A stretch of DNA of 47,529 nucleotides from Peptococcaceae bacterium (GTDB lineage: Bacteria > Bacillota > UBA994), in contig JAGXSS010000095.1 of assembly GCA_018334055.1 (NCBI GenBank), forward strand, positions 1 through 47,529. The letters run 5' to 3'. The stretch's first letter is position 1; every line of letters begins with the position of its first letter. The notes beneath the pieces are model-generated. The model worked only from the letters and a program-made list of their open reading frames with translations, did no database searches and was not told the DNA's origin. This document shows, one piece after another, positions 33,942 to 42,305 of this stretch. A program made the translations under genes and the position numbers.

Positions 33942-35024
33942 CTATTCCCAAGGCCACATGGTTGCGGCAAGCTCTCGGTAGCTGGTGCGAAACTCCTTCA
34001 GCGAGTTCCAGATCGCCCCAAAGCGCGGGTCTTTTGCGCCTTCTTCATCGTTGAGCTGATCCCAGGTGCTGCGGAAAAGATTGTTGAGCTCTGGTGACAC
34101 CTCGACGATAGTAACGCCCTTCTCGCGTGCTAGCACAAGCCCTTGCTTTTCGAGCAGTCGATGATGCCCATCATTAAACATAAAGTGGGCCAGGGTTACG
34201 TTAGTGACAATCGCCTGCATGTCGGCAGGAAGTTTGTCCCATGCGGTCTTGTTGAACTCAAGGCCTACCGTCATGGCCGTAGCGCGACTGCCGACGTTTA
34301 CGTACCGGGCGGCTTCGTGAAAGCCTAGCGCGATATCGCCATAGAGCTGAGTAAACTCGGCGGCATCAATAACCCCTTGCATCAGTGAGGGTACGATTTC
34401 GCCGCCGGGCATAAAGAAGGCTTCCTGTCCTAACCGTCTGAAGACGTCTAGCGCCAGACCGGCAGCGCGCACCTTTACGCCTTGCAGGTCAGCAGGAACG
34501 CGGATGGGTTTTTTAGACCAGAGAAACATTTCAGCTGGAAAGTCTACGCCCGGGAGCCAATGGATATTGTAGGCAGCGTAGAGTTCTTGAATCTTCGCCA
34601 GGCCGCCGTGGTTAATCAGCCAGAACTGCATTTCTTCGGATGAAAGTCCGGACGCCTGTGCATCAGAGAGGGCAAAAGCGCGGTTTGTGCCTATCCACCA
34701 CGCGCCATGGCCAAGCGAAACCTGTAATGTTCCCCCCGAAACGGCGGTGAATTGCTCGGCCTGCGGCATCAACGCAGTCACTGGATGCAGGGTAATGACG
34801 AGGCGGCCGTTGGTGGCCCGCTGAACCTCCTCGACCCATGCCTGGAGCCGGACAAAGGTTGGATGCCCCGCCGCATAGCCGGATTGCATTGTCCAATTGG
34901 TCACTGCGCCGGGGCCTTCACCCGGACCTGCGGCAGGTGTGACCATGGGGCGGACAGCATAACCGACCAAGAATGACCCTAAGACGGCAACGATGAGTAG
35001 GATTGTGAGACCTTTGTTTTTCAC
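33942..35024 (-). CDS. dctP: TRAP transporter substrate-binding protein (second system)
   Basis: A 360-residue DctP-type receptor. A single N-terminal hydrophobic segment (residues 6-25) acts as a signal or anchor; no lipobox Cys is present. The mature protein shows RLVITLHPVTALMPQ, RVPADLQGVKVRAAGLALDV with the carboxylate-binding Arg, and MQGVIDAAEFTQLYGDI, which in this subfamily bind alpha-keto or aromatic acids. The pairing with a DctM of the larger type fits that subfamily. It is the last gene of a Q-M-P operon ending at the strong terminator. Confidence 0.9.
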   Translation of the reverse strand: MKNKGLTILLIVAVLGSFLVGYAVRPMVTPAAGPGEGPGAVTNWTMQSGYAAGHPTFVRLQAWVEEVQRATNGRLVITLHPVTALMPQAEQFTAVSGGTLQVSLGHGAWWIGTNRAFALSDAQASGLSSEEMQFWLINHGGLAKIQELYAAYNIHWLPGVDFPAEMFLWSKKPIRVPADLQGVKVRAAGLALDVFRRLGQEAFFMPGGEIVPSLMQGVIDAAEFTQLYGDIALGFHEAARYVNVGSRATAMTVGLEFNKTAWDKLPADMQAIVTNVTLAHFMFNDGHHRLLEKQGLVLAREKGVTIVEVSPELNNLFRSTWDQLNDEEGAKDPRFGAIWNSLKEFRTSYRELAATMWPWE

Positions 35025-35080
35025 TCATTGACCCTCCTTTTATTTAGCGCTGCCCTTTAAGCTAGCGCGCGACACCCGTG

Positions 35081-36406
35081 CTACCTAAGCAATAGCCTTG
35101 GTAACCATAAGGCGAGTTCGGGAAACAGGGCGATAAGCAGCAACCCTACTACCTGCAAACCGATGAATGGCCACACTCCGCGGTAGAGGTCTTGTAGCTG
35201 CAATTCCGGGGGAGCAACCTGTTTTAGGTAAAAAATGGCATAAGCAAAGGGCGGCGACAGGAACGAAATTTGCAAATTAACGCAGACCAACATGCCGAAC
35301 CAGATGGGGTCCCAGCCCATGGTGATGGCAATCGGCGTAAAAATAGGGACGGTGATGAGTAAAATTCCGGTCCAGCAGACAATTTGACCAAGCAAGAATA
35401 TGGAAACCATCATTATAAACAGCACAATTGTCGGATTTCCGCCTGCAATAGCTAAAATCCAGTCCTTGATAACTTCGCCTCCGCCCATGCCCAAGAAGAC
35501 CGAGGTGAACATCTGGGCACAGACCATAAGCCAGAGAATTGTGGAGGACACTTGTGCGGCCTGTTTCGCGGCATCGCGCAGCGCAATCCAAGTAAACTTG
35601 CGCATAGCGACGCACAAAAGGACGGTAGCTAAGGCGCCGAGGCCTGCAGCCTCGGTGGGCGTGGCAATGCCAAGCAGGATTGCTCCGAGCACGCCTAAGA
35701 TCAAGGCGAGCGGGGGGACAAGGGAGATTACTAGTTCCGATGCAAAAGTGGCGGGGTTGATAAGTGCCCGCTCCTCTTCGCAGCATGGGGGGCCAAGCTC
35801 GGGGCGAAGGTAACATACGATAGCGATGTAGAGCATGTACAAAACAGCTAGCATCAACCCGGGCACAAGGGCGGCGGCAAATAAGGAAACAATGGATACG
35901 CCTGCCGACAAGCCGTAGAGGATCAGCATAATGCTAGGTGGTATAAGGATTCCTAACGTCCCTCCCGCGCAGACGATTCCTGCTGCCAAGGGCTTGCTGT
36001 ACTTGGTTTCTAACATTTTAGGGAGAGCTAAAACTCCCATCATAATCACCGCTGTCCCCACTATACCTGTAGTTGCGGCAAGGATAGTCGAAATTAAAAT
36101 CGTTACTATTCCTAGTCCGCCGCGCAACGAGCCTAGTGCCAAGCGCAGATTATGAAAAAGACGGTCCGCGATACCCGAGGATTGCAGCATACAGCCCATG
36201 AATACAAAGAGCGGCAAGGCGACCAGTGTATCATTCGCCATTACCGCAAAAACGCCGCGAACCATTAGGTCGAGGCTAAGTGGGCCGAGGGCAGCGAAGC
36301 CTATGATGACGCCGATGCTCATTAGCACGGTTGATACTGGCATGCCGATGAGAATGCCTGCAATGAGTCCCACGAAGGACAGTATGGTCATGACTTGGGG
36401 GCTCAT
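35081..36406 (-). CDS. dctM: TRAP transporter large permease DctM (second system)
   Basis: A 441-residue polytopic membrane protein with the DctM pattern: LIAGILIGMPVSTVLMSIGV near the start, AGGTLGILIPPSIMLILYG in the middle and VCVNLQISFLSPPFAYAIFY near the end, which contains the ligand-side helix hairpin. Its start overlaps the dctQ stop by four bases. It is only loosely similar to the DctM at 4142-5425, so the two TRAP systems are distinct, not a recent duplication. Confidence 0.93.
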   Translation of the reverse strand: MSPQVMTILSFVGLIAGILIGMPVSTVLMSIGVIIGFAALGPLSLDLMVRGVFAVMANDTLVALPLFVFMGCMLQSSGIADRLFHNLRLALGSLRGGLGIVTILISTILAATTGIVGTAVIMMGVLALPKMLETKYSKPLAAGIVCAGGTLGILIPPSIMLILYGLSAGVSIVSLFAAALVPGLMLAVLYMLYIAIVCYLRPELGPPCCEEERALINPATFASELVISLVPPLALILGVLGAILLGIATPTEAAGLGALATVLLCVAMRKFTWIALRDAAKQAAQVSSTILWLMVCAQMFTSVFLGMGGGEVIKDWILAIAGGNPTIVLFIMMVSIFLLGQIVCWTGILLITVPIFTPIAITMGWDPIWFGMLVCVNLQISFLSPPFAYAIFYLKQVAPPELQLQDLYRGVWPFIGLQVVGLLLIALFPELALWLPRLLLR

Positions 36407-36924
36407 CGTTGTTCATCCTCCTTCAATAATGCCTGTGCTGACCTAACGACCCCGATCAAAGCTTGCAGGCTGACTAAGGTAAAGGTGATCGGGATGAGAA
36501 TAAAGAAAGGCCACAGCGGCGGGCGCCAAAGGGTCAAAATGGATGTTTCACCAATGCGCAACGAAACCATAAGGCGTGACAGAGCAGGGTTGACGAGCAG
36601 GGCCGCTACGACCAAAAGCACTGCGTTGTTGATGAGACTCAAGGTGGCTTTTTGCGTTGCGCTCAAATTGAAGCTCTGCACGAGGTCGCTCGCGGAAATG
36701 TGTGCGCCGCGGGAGTAGTAGTAAGCCACAGGCAGAAGTAGCATAGTAGAATAAAACCAAAGCATCGAGTCGCGTGCCCAGATGAGGGGTGCGCCAAAGA
36801 CAGAGCGGACAAAAACCTCTAGAGTCACAATGACCACCAAAGCATAGACTGAGTACTGTAGCAAGGACTCGACCTTCGCGTTGAGAGATTCGAACCCCGC
36901 CGCCATTTTTTCGAACAGGGGCAT
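36403..36924 (-). CDS. dctQ: TRAP transporter small permease DctQ (second system)
   Basis: A 173-residue four-span protein with VIVTLEVFVRSVFGAPLIWA and YYYSRGAHISASDLVQ, the DctQ hallmarks. It is the first gene of the operon. A promoter with a TGTGA-N6-TCACA box lies 76-91 bases upstream. No catabolic enzyme is in this operon, so its substrate cannot be guessed beyond organic acids. Confidence 0.9.
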   Translation of the reverse strand: MPLFEKMAAGFESLNAKVESLLQYSVYALVVIVTLEVFVRSVFGAPLIWARDSMLWFYSTMLLLPVAYYYSRGAHISASDLVQSFNLSATQKATLSLINNAVLLVVAALLVNPALSRLMVSLRIGETSILTLWRPPLWPFFILIPITFTLVSLQALIGVVRSAQALLKEDEQR

Positions 36925-36976
36925 TGCTTCACCGCCTTCCTATGTTGAGACCAAAGCATGATGTTGCCTGGACTTG

Positions 36977-37015
36977 TTTATGACGTCGCTAGTAAAGAAT
37001 GTGAAATTTCTCACA
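36977..37015 (-). promoter_or_regulatory. Promoter with Crp/Fnr-type box for the second TRAP operon
   Basis: On the minus strand TTCACA (37005-37000) and CATAAA (36982-36977) are 17 bases apart. TGTGA-N6-TCACA at 37000-37015 is a perfect 5-bp-arm palindrome of the kind bound by Crp/Fnr regulators, and it overlaps the -35. That position would normally mean repression. The regulator gene is not in the window. Confidence 0.5.
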
Positions 37016-37384
37016 AATTGCATACGAAATGCCGCCGCCTCCAGAAAATCTCCCCGAGTGGTTGACTACTTTGATTCTCCGGATTCATGGGGAATTAGCA
37101 GACTTGTTGCGTCGACATCTGCTGTTCTTGAAAATGCCGGGGCGATAGGCATGAAAAAAAGTAGAAGGCCTTGCTCTGAGCGACCGCTGCCCTCTTGAGC
37201 TCTGTCGCAAGTTGTCTAAATGCATTTAATGCCGAATTCAGGCTGTAATGGCCATAAGGTTTTTGCGACAAGCGTCGTTAATTCATTCTCCTCGCTTGAT
37301 TCGGATTTCTAAAAAGTTCTGCCCTGTAACTCACTCTTTCTGTTTTCCAAAAGCCCCCTTTTCATTTCCAGCTATGAAGTGCAC
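37016..37384. other. Gene-free stretch between TRAP operon and cupin gene
   Basis: About 370 bases with no supported gene. A 74-codon open frame crosses part of it on the plus strand, but it has no ribosome binding site and resembles no family. A possible remnant cannot be excluded. No clear terminator follows the cupin stop. Confidence 0.5.
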
Positions 37385-37744
37385 TTAAACAGTTTGCTTA
37401 TCATAGAGGATCAAAGCGATGTACTCTAAATCCACTTCACTGGCGTTGGCAATCGAGTGAGAGGACCCGTTAGGTGTGTAAATCGAGTCGCCCGCCTCTA
37501 GGATTGTTTCAATGCCATTGTCACTGACTAGTGCTTTGCCGGAGAGAATGTAGTAGACCTCAAAATCACCTTTGTGGGTGTGGTAGCCGATAGAGCTGCC
37601 GGGCGATAATTTGCTTTTGACAAAGAGCCTACCTACTCCGGCTGCCTCCTCTTTGTTCAGAAAATGCGTGTTGACCAAAGTCCCTTTGCCACCCAAAAAC
37701 TCGCTGTGTACATCTACCTTCATGTCCGCTGCCTTTTTAATCAT
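37385..37744 (-). CDS. Small cupin-domain protein
   Basis: 119 residues in one cupin barrel. The metal-binding motif is GYHTHKGDFEVYYILSGKA (His, His, Glu) and motif 2 is TPNGSSHSIANA (His). The ATG at 37744 follows AGGAGG at seven bases and begins MIKKAADMKV, a usual start for the family. The frame is open a further 42 codons upstream but without a ribosome binding site. The function of these single cupins is not known. It is divergent from the flavin reductase-like gene. Confidence 0.85.
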   Translation of the reverse strand: MIKKAADMKVDVHSEFLGGKGTLVNTHFLNKEEAAGVGRLFVKSKLSPGSSIGYHTHKGDFEVYYILSGKALVSDNGIETILEAGDSIYTPNGSSHSIANASEVDLEYIALILYDKQTV

Positions 37745-37929
37745 CCAGAATCCTCCTCGTGGTTTTTCTATGGCACCCGTAATGTTATTCGGTATTAATT
37801 TTGACGCCACATCGTGAAATCCTTCACCATAAAAAATTTCTTTTGCCGTGCGTAAATTCCTAGTAGCCAATGCTTTGGCACTAGCGATAAAATGAAATAG
37901 GGAACGAAAAATACAAGGAGGTAATTGAT

Positions 37930-38640
37930 TTGGGCTTTCTTCAGGACATAGCGCCGGTGTTGCAAAAACACAAACTAACCTTTCTTGAAAAAAGGCACGA
38001 GACGGGTAATATTACGTCTTTTTTCTTTCAATCGGAGGATTCTATCACCTGGAAGGCGGGGCAGCATGGCATTCTGTCTTTCTCTAGAAAACTGAAAGGC
38101 GGCTCATGGCGGGGATTCAGCATCGCTTCACACCCCGACGAAGCGGTGGTGCACATCTCCACCCGTATCACTGAGAAGCCTAGCGCATACAAACAGGCAC
38201 TTTCGGAATTAACGCCGGGGGACCAGATCAGCATGCGCGGCCCATTCGGCCCCTTTTATCTGGATGGCTCGCAAAAACCCGTCGTACTCATCGCCGGAGG
38301 AATTGGCATTACGCCGTACCGGTCGATGATAATGCACGCCGCACTGCACAAAGACCAAGCTCCGTCCGCCATGCAGCTGCTGTATGCTGACAATGCGGAG
38401 CAATATGCCTACCGGCAGGAGTTCGAAGAAGTTGTGTCACAAAACGATTTCATCAAGGCGGATTATCTGACGAGCCTTACGTTGGCTTCCAATCTTTCGG
38501 CATGTGTTCGGGATTGGGGCAACAACGCCGGCTACTATATTTCAGGCTCTGGCAAAATGATTGGGTCCGTAAAAAAGAGCTTAATAGAACAAAGAATCGC
38601 CAAGAGGAACATTAAACACGATCTGTTTCTCGGTTTGTAG
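37930..38640 (+). CDS. Ferredoxin-NADP reductase-like FAD/NAD(P)H oxidoreductase
   Basis: A 236-residue flavoprotein with the FNR fold. The FAD domain has GQHGILSF and RGFSIASHPDE (RxYS-like flavin motif with Phe for Tyr). The nucleotide domain has VLIAGGIGITPYRSM and YYISGSGKMIGSVKKSL. No iron-sulfur Cys cluster or membrane span is present, so it probably works with a separate electron carrier. The TTG start follows AAGGAGG. It lies just upstream of the convergent ars operon, with no visible link to it. Confidence 0.88.
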   Translation: MGFLQDIAPVLQKHKLTFLEKRHETGNITSFFFQSEDSITWKAGQHGILSFSRKLKGGSWRGFSIASHPDEAVVHISTRITEKPSAYKQALSELTPGDQISMRGPFGPFYLDGSQKPVVLIAGGIGITPYRSMIMHAALHKDQAPSAMQLLYADNAEQYAYRQEFEEVVSQNDFIKADYLTSLTLASNLSACVRDWGNNAGYYISGSGKMIGSVKKSLIEQRIAKRNIKHDLFLGL

Positions 38641-38771
38641 TTTCCCAATTGGCAAGCTATACGCCAACGTGGCCTTACCCCCCAACGCAGTGCACCCAGT
38701 TACCGGTCCATCGGGCTCCCTGCGCAAGGAAGGATCAAATATGATCGCTGAATAAATATTCTTTCCATTCC

Positions 38772-39194
38772 TTATGTTGGTGGATTAACCTTCCCATGAA
38801 ACCTGATTCTTTCCGCTAGTTCTTTGATCTTAGCTTCAATCTCGGCGATTAAAGCCACATACGTCTCATCGCTTTTTCCTGTCGGGTCGGTTAGCCCCCA
38901 GTCCTCCCTGTGTCGGCAGGAAAGGTACGGGCACGCGACATTACAGCCCATAGTCACGACGATATCAACCGGCGGAATATCAGAAAGCTGCTTGGGATAT
39001 TGTGCTTTCTCCATGTCAATCCCATGAAGCTTTTTCATCAATCGGACGGCATCCTGATTGATGTACTGTACTGCCTCCGTTCCTGCCGAATAGCTTTGAA
39101 AAACGTCACCGGCAAGGCATTTGCCCAACGCTTCGGCAATCTGCGAACGGCAGGAGTTATGAACACAAATGAAGGCGACTTTAGGTTTGTCCAT
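38772..39194 (-). CDS. arsC: Thioredoxin-type arsenate reductase ArsC
   Basis: A 140-residue LMW-phosphatase-like arsenate reductase. The P-loop CVHNSCRS (Cys10, Arg16) binds the oxyanion, and the cysteine relay is in MGCNVACPYLSC. DWGLTDPTG carries the general acid Asp. It reduces arsenate to arsenite, which the Acr3 protein exports. The start overlaps the end of acr3 by 14 bases. It is the last gene of the arsR-acr3-arsC operon. Confidence 0.95.
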   Translation of the reverse strand: MDKPKVAFICVHNSCRSQIAEALGKCLAGDVFQSYSAGTEAVQYINQDAVRLMKKLHGIDMEKAQYPKQLSDIPPVDIVVTMGCNVACPYLSCRHREDWGLTDPTGKSDETYVALIAEIEAKIKELAERIRFHGKVNPPT

Positions 39195-40296
39195 GTTGCT
39201 TTCCCTCCTTGAACCAATGACGGGTTCTGTTGGCGATACGCACCAGCGTCAACATAACAGGCACTTCCACAAGCACCCCGACAATGGTCGCCAGTGCCAC
39301 CGGCGAAGCCGCGCCAAACAGGGAAACCGCCACCGCTACGGCTAGCTCAAAGAAGTTGGACGCACCAATCATGCCGGCCGGAGCCGCTATGTCATGCGGC
39401 AGTTTAAGCAGCTTGCAGGCGGCATAGGCTATAAAAAAGATTAGAAAGGTTTGCAATGTGAGCGGTATGGCAATTAGCAGGATGTGCAGGGGGTTGCTCA
39501 ATATCGCTTCCCCCTGAAAAGAGAAAATGATAACCAGCGTGAGCAATAAACCGATAATTGTAATGTTATTAAACTTGGGAATAAACCTTTGCTCGAAGTA
39601 TTCCGCACCTTTGTGCTTAATCATCCAAGCCCTTGTCGCCATGCCTGCGGATAGCGGTATGACCACGAACAAGACCACCGACAGAATAAGCGTATCCCAC
39701 GGAACAGAGACGCCGCCCACGCCAAGCAAAAAAGCAACGATTGGCGTAAAGGCTACGAGAATAATGAGGTCGTTTGTTGCAACCTGTATCACGGTGTAAG
39801 CCGGCCTGCCCTTGGTCAGGTGACTCCATACAAAAACCATTGCCGTGCAGGGTGCGGCACCAAGCAAGATAGCGCCGGCCAAGTAATCCTTGGCAAGTTC
39901 GGCTGGAATAAACCCTTTGAAGACCACATAGAAGAAAAACCAGGCGATGCCGAACATCGTAAAGGGCTTAATCAGCCAGTTCGTCACCCAAGTGACATAC
40001 AGGCCTTGCGGGTTATTGCCCACGTTCTTAATGCTGGCGAAGTCCACCTTCATCATCATGGGATAAATCATCAACCATATTAAAACAGCGATGGGAACTG
40101 AAACCTGTGCATACTCAAATTTGCCTAAAAAATTAGGTATGACAGGAAGAAACTTTCCAACCAAAATACCGGCAACCATACACAGAGCCACCCATAGGGT
40201 CAGGTATTTCTCAAAAAAGCCGATCCCCGTATTTCTTTCTCCGCCCTCAGCATTACAAGCATTGACCGGGCCACCGCAGGAGTTTTCTTTATTCAT
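39181..40296 (-). CDS. acr3: Arsenite efflux transporter Acr3
   Basis: A 371-residue BASS-type transporter with ten spans, among them ILLGAAPCTAMVFVWSHL with the conserved Cys and GASNFFELAVAVAVSLFG. It extrudes arsenite driven by the proton gradient. The ATG at 40296 follows AAGGATG and overlaps the end of arsR; an in-frame GTG at 40314 would add six residues. The N-terminus has an extra Cys-rich tail (SCGGPVNACNAEGG) before the first span. Confidence 0.95.
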   Translation of the reverse strand: MNKENSCGGPVNACNAEGGERNTGIGFFEKYLTLWVALCMVAGILVGKFLPVIPNFLGKFEYAQVSVPIAVLIWLMIYPMMMKVDFASIKNVGNNPQGLYVTWVTNWLIKPFTMFGIAWFFFYVVFKGFIPAELAKDYLAGAILLGAAPCTAMVFVWSHLTKGRPAYTVIQVATNDLIILVAFTPIVAFLLGVGGVSVPWDTLILSVVLFVVIPLSAGMATRAWMIKHKGAEYFEQRFIPKFNNITIIGLLLTLVIIFSFQGEAILSNPLHILLIAIPLTLQTFLIFFIAYAACKLLKLPHDIAAPAGMIGASNFFELAVAVAVSLFGAASPVALATIVGVLVEVPVMLTLVRIANRTRHWFKEGKQHGQT

Positions 40297-40633
40297 TTTG
40301 ATCACATCCTTCACGGCCTACACCGCCGTCCGCCTCTTCCTGGCAGATGCAGTTTTCCTTAGCAGAAGTGAGGACGTGGAAAAACTGTGCTGTTTCCCTG
40401 ATTGTTTCCGCATCCAGCGAGTAGTACGTCCATTTGCCCTCATTTCTGACCTTAACAAGCCTGCATTCGCGCAGGAGTTTCATGTGGTGGGACAATGTGG
40501 ATTGGGAGATGTTGAATTTCTCTAAAATCATGCAGGCGCATAACTCCCCGCAGGAAAGCATCTCTACAATCATGGCTCGCTTGGGCTCGCTTAATGCTTT
40601 GAACACTTTTGCATGCTGTGTGTAGTCTGTCAT
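40289..40633 (-). CDS. arsR: ArsR/SmtB family arsenic-responsive repressor
   Basis: A 114-residue winged-helix repressor. The metal-binding motif ELCACMI is in the alpha-3 position; the DNA helix is ISQSTLSHHMKLLRECRLV, with RNEGKWTYYSL as the wing. The start at 40633 follows GAGGTGG. Cys residues near the C-terminus (ENCIC, EGC) could add to arsenite binding. It controls its own promoter just upstream. Confidence 0.95.
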   Translation of the reverse strand: MTDYTQHAKVFKALSEPKRAMIVEMLSCGELCACMILEKFNISQSTLSHHMKLLRECRLVKVRNEGKWTYYSLDAETIRETAQFFHVLTSAKENCICQEEADGGVGREGCDQNE

Positions 40634-40669
40634 ACCCGCCACCTCACATCTAAAGAATTCGATATGACC

Positions 40670-40698
40670 ATTATAATTGCCAAATCGAAGACTGTCAA
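40670..40698 (-). promoter_or_regulatory. Consensus sigma-A promoter of the ars operon
   Basis: On the minus strand a perfect TTGACA (40698-40693) and a perfect TATAAT (40675-40670) are separated by 17 bases, 37 bases before the arsR start. Such a full-strength promoter fits a system held off by a repressor. An imperfect inverted region around CATATCGAATTC just downstream is a candidate ArsR operator. Confidence 0.85.
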
Positions 40699-40888
40699 TG
40701 AAGTGAAAGTGAAACGAACGGACCCACATTGGCCTGACGGCCGTGTTCGCGGAGAACACGTCACTTTCGAGAGGTATATTGAGTTGTTTGTAGATGGGTA
40801 CCCGGAGGGCTTGAAGCCTACCGTGCAGAGCGGAGTAGAAGCGCACCGGCAGCCCTTTTTTCACGCCCACCACAGAGGCGCAACTCCG

Positions 40889-41893
40889 CTAGTTACAGAT
40901 GATTTGACCCGCACGGATGTCTGCTATGTATTGCTCCACGCGGCAAGAGAGCTTGCGGTAGAGGTTAATGAGCCAATCGGGCAAGTCGCGGTTGTTTATG
41001 TCAATGTCGAGGCAGAGCCTTAATCTGGCGATAAAGAACAGGCGGTGGAAGCGAACGTAGAGAGGCATGCGCATGAGCTCGGAGTCGTCTAGGGTGCGCT
41101 CGGAGCGGTAACCTTCAATAAAGAGCTGAAAGCGCGAGTCCCGCACATCTATTGTCTGACCCTTGAAGAAATCCCGGACTGCGAAAACGATGTCGGCGGC
41201 GTACCACATTCGGGCAGAGTCATCAAAATCGAGGACGGAAATTCTGCCGTCTTCCCACACTAAGTTGTCTGACTCAAAGTCGAAGTGGATTAGGCCATAG
41301 TTCTGTGTGTTCTGGGGAAGATTGGCTAGGTCTTCTCTCACAGCTTGTAATTCTGCCTTAATCTCTTCCTCTAGGGCGAACGGAGCTGCAAAATCCAGTA
41401 AATCGACCCAGGAAGGACGCTGTTCCACAAAAACACTGGGAAGCTTCCCCGAGACATTGTGCAACTTGGCCAGCTCTGCCCCCCACGCCCTTAGCTGTTC
41501 CGGGGCCATGTCACTTGAGTCAATGTGCTTTCCGGTAAGGCGGGTGAAAGCGACGGCTACGTAGGCTCCCCACTCCGTCGCGACAACCTCGACATACCTG
41601 CCGGACACGGATTTGACCGGGGCGTTAACACTCAAACCTAGTTTAGCTAAAGTACTTAGAACCTCTACCTCAGCCTCTACAAGTTGAGGGGTCCTTTCAG
41701 TGATGCTATTAAAGCGCAGAAAGACACGTTGGTCCCCTACGGCGGTGATGCAAGCAAAGTTGGCACTCGCCCGCCAGAAATAGACTTTGTCCGGGTCACA
41801 CCCCCAAGGAGCACCGACCGCCGACAATATTGGTGAGCGATAATCCTTGTCTATGGTCGCGACCACTTTGTGCATCAGGCTTAGTTTCATCAT
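40889..41893 (-). CDS. Aminoglycoside phosphotransferase (APH)-like kinase
   Basis: A 334-residue small-molecule kinase of the APH/choline kinase fold. The catalytic loop is GLIHFDFESDNLVWE and the metal Asp is in ISVLDFDDSARMWYAAD. The N-terminal lobe has FLRFNSITERTPQLVEAEVEVL. Related Bacillota proteins include spore coat CotS kinases and homoserine kinase-like enzymes. The ATG at 41893 follows AAGGAG. The ligand is unknown, and there is no sign that it is a true resistance gene. Confidence 0.85.
   Translation of the reverse strand: MMKLSLMHKVVATIDKDYRSPILSAVGAPWGCDPDKVYFWRASANFACITAVGDQRVFLRFNSITERTPQLVEAEVEVLSTLAKLGLSVNAPVKSVSGRYVEVVATEWGAYVAVAFTRLTGKHIDSSDMAPEQLRAWGAELAKLHNVSGKLPSVFVEQRPSWVDLLDFAAPFALEEEIKAELQAVREDLANLPQNTQNYGLIHFDFESDNLVWEDGRISVLDFDDSARMWYAADIVFAVRDFFKGQTIDVRDSRFQLFIEGYRSERTLDDSELMRMPLYVRFHRLFFIARLRLCLDIDINNRDLPDWLINLYRKLSCRVEQYIADIRAGQIICN
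41795..41826. repeat. First copy of a ~31-bp imperfect repeat
   Basis: GTCACACCCCCAAGGAGCAC followed by CGACCGCCGACA, lying within the APH-like gene near its N-terminal part. The same sequence returns at 42216-42246 with one base deleted and one substitution. Confidence 0.7.
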
Positions 41894-41975
41894 GTGCGTA
41901 CCAACTCCTTCAGTGCGGAACAAAGGAAGTATCCCGCATCGTCAATACTTCGACTATTGTACATGGGGTGATTGA

Positions 41976-42305
41976 ATGTACCTAGGAAAAGATGGACATG
42001 TAAATACCCACCACCGGGTTTTCGATGCAGTTCCCAGCGTCGACCATCCCGCCCTCTGGGAAGCACGACGCACTTTTCGTCTGCGAAGCATCCTCTGGAA
42101 CAACCCGGCATTGTTTGGGTCCTACATCAGCGCTACTGATAGTGAACTCACTGCGGATGAAAAAGCCCTCTTGTTAGAATGGAGTCGCCGCAAGCGCGAA
42201 GACTACGTTGTCTGCGTCACACCCCAAGGAGCGCCGACCGCCGACATGCGACCCCCTCTGGCGGTTAAGGATTCAAACCTGAGCCCCTTTTTGAGCTCCG
42301 CGTAG
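41976..42305 (+). CDS. Unrecognised small protein, probably chimeric or truncated at its C-terminus
   Basis: A 109-residue frame starting behind a weak GGGGTG site. Residues 30-76 (RRTFRLRSILWNNPAL, then TADEKALLLEWSRRKREDY) resemble helical segments I have seen in SEC-C-like hypothetical proteins with a WxxNP-like and a SW/RR core, but I cannot name the family. From residue 80 the coding DNA is the second copy of the 31-bp repeat also found in the APH gene, and after that it overlaps the opposing repeat protein. The last 30 residues are therefore probably not native, suggesting truncation by recombination. Confidence 0.45.
   Translation: MYLGKDGHVNTHHRVFDAVPSVDHPALWEARRTFRLRSILWNNPALFGSYISATDSELTADEKALLLEWSRRKREDYVVCVTPQGAPTADMRPPLAVKDSNLSPFLSSA
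42216..42246. repeat. Second copy of the ~31-bp imperfect repeat
   Basis: Matches 41795-41826 with one C missing from the C-run and one A-to-G change. Flanking bases show no further similarity, so only a short segment has been shared. Confidence 0.7.

Noticed and set aside
36974-37198. 74-codon open frame in the gap before the second TRAP operon
   Set aside because: No ribosome binding site, overlaps the TRAP promoter, and the translation resembles no family.
42255-42300. tRNA T-arm-like GGTTTGAATCC on the minus strand
   Set aside because: The flanking bases do not form an acceptor or T stem, and no D or anticodon arm is present.
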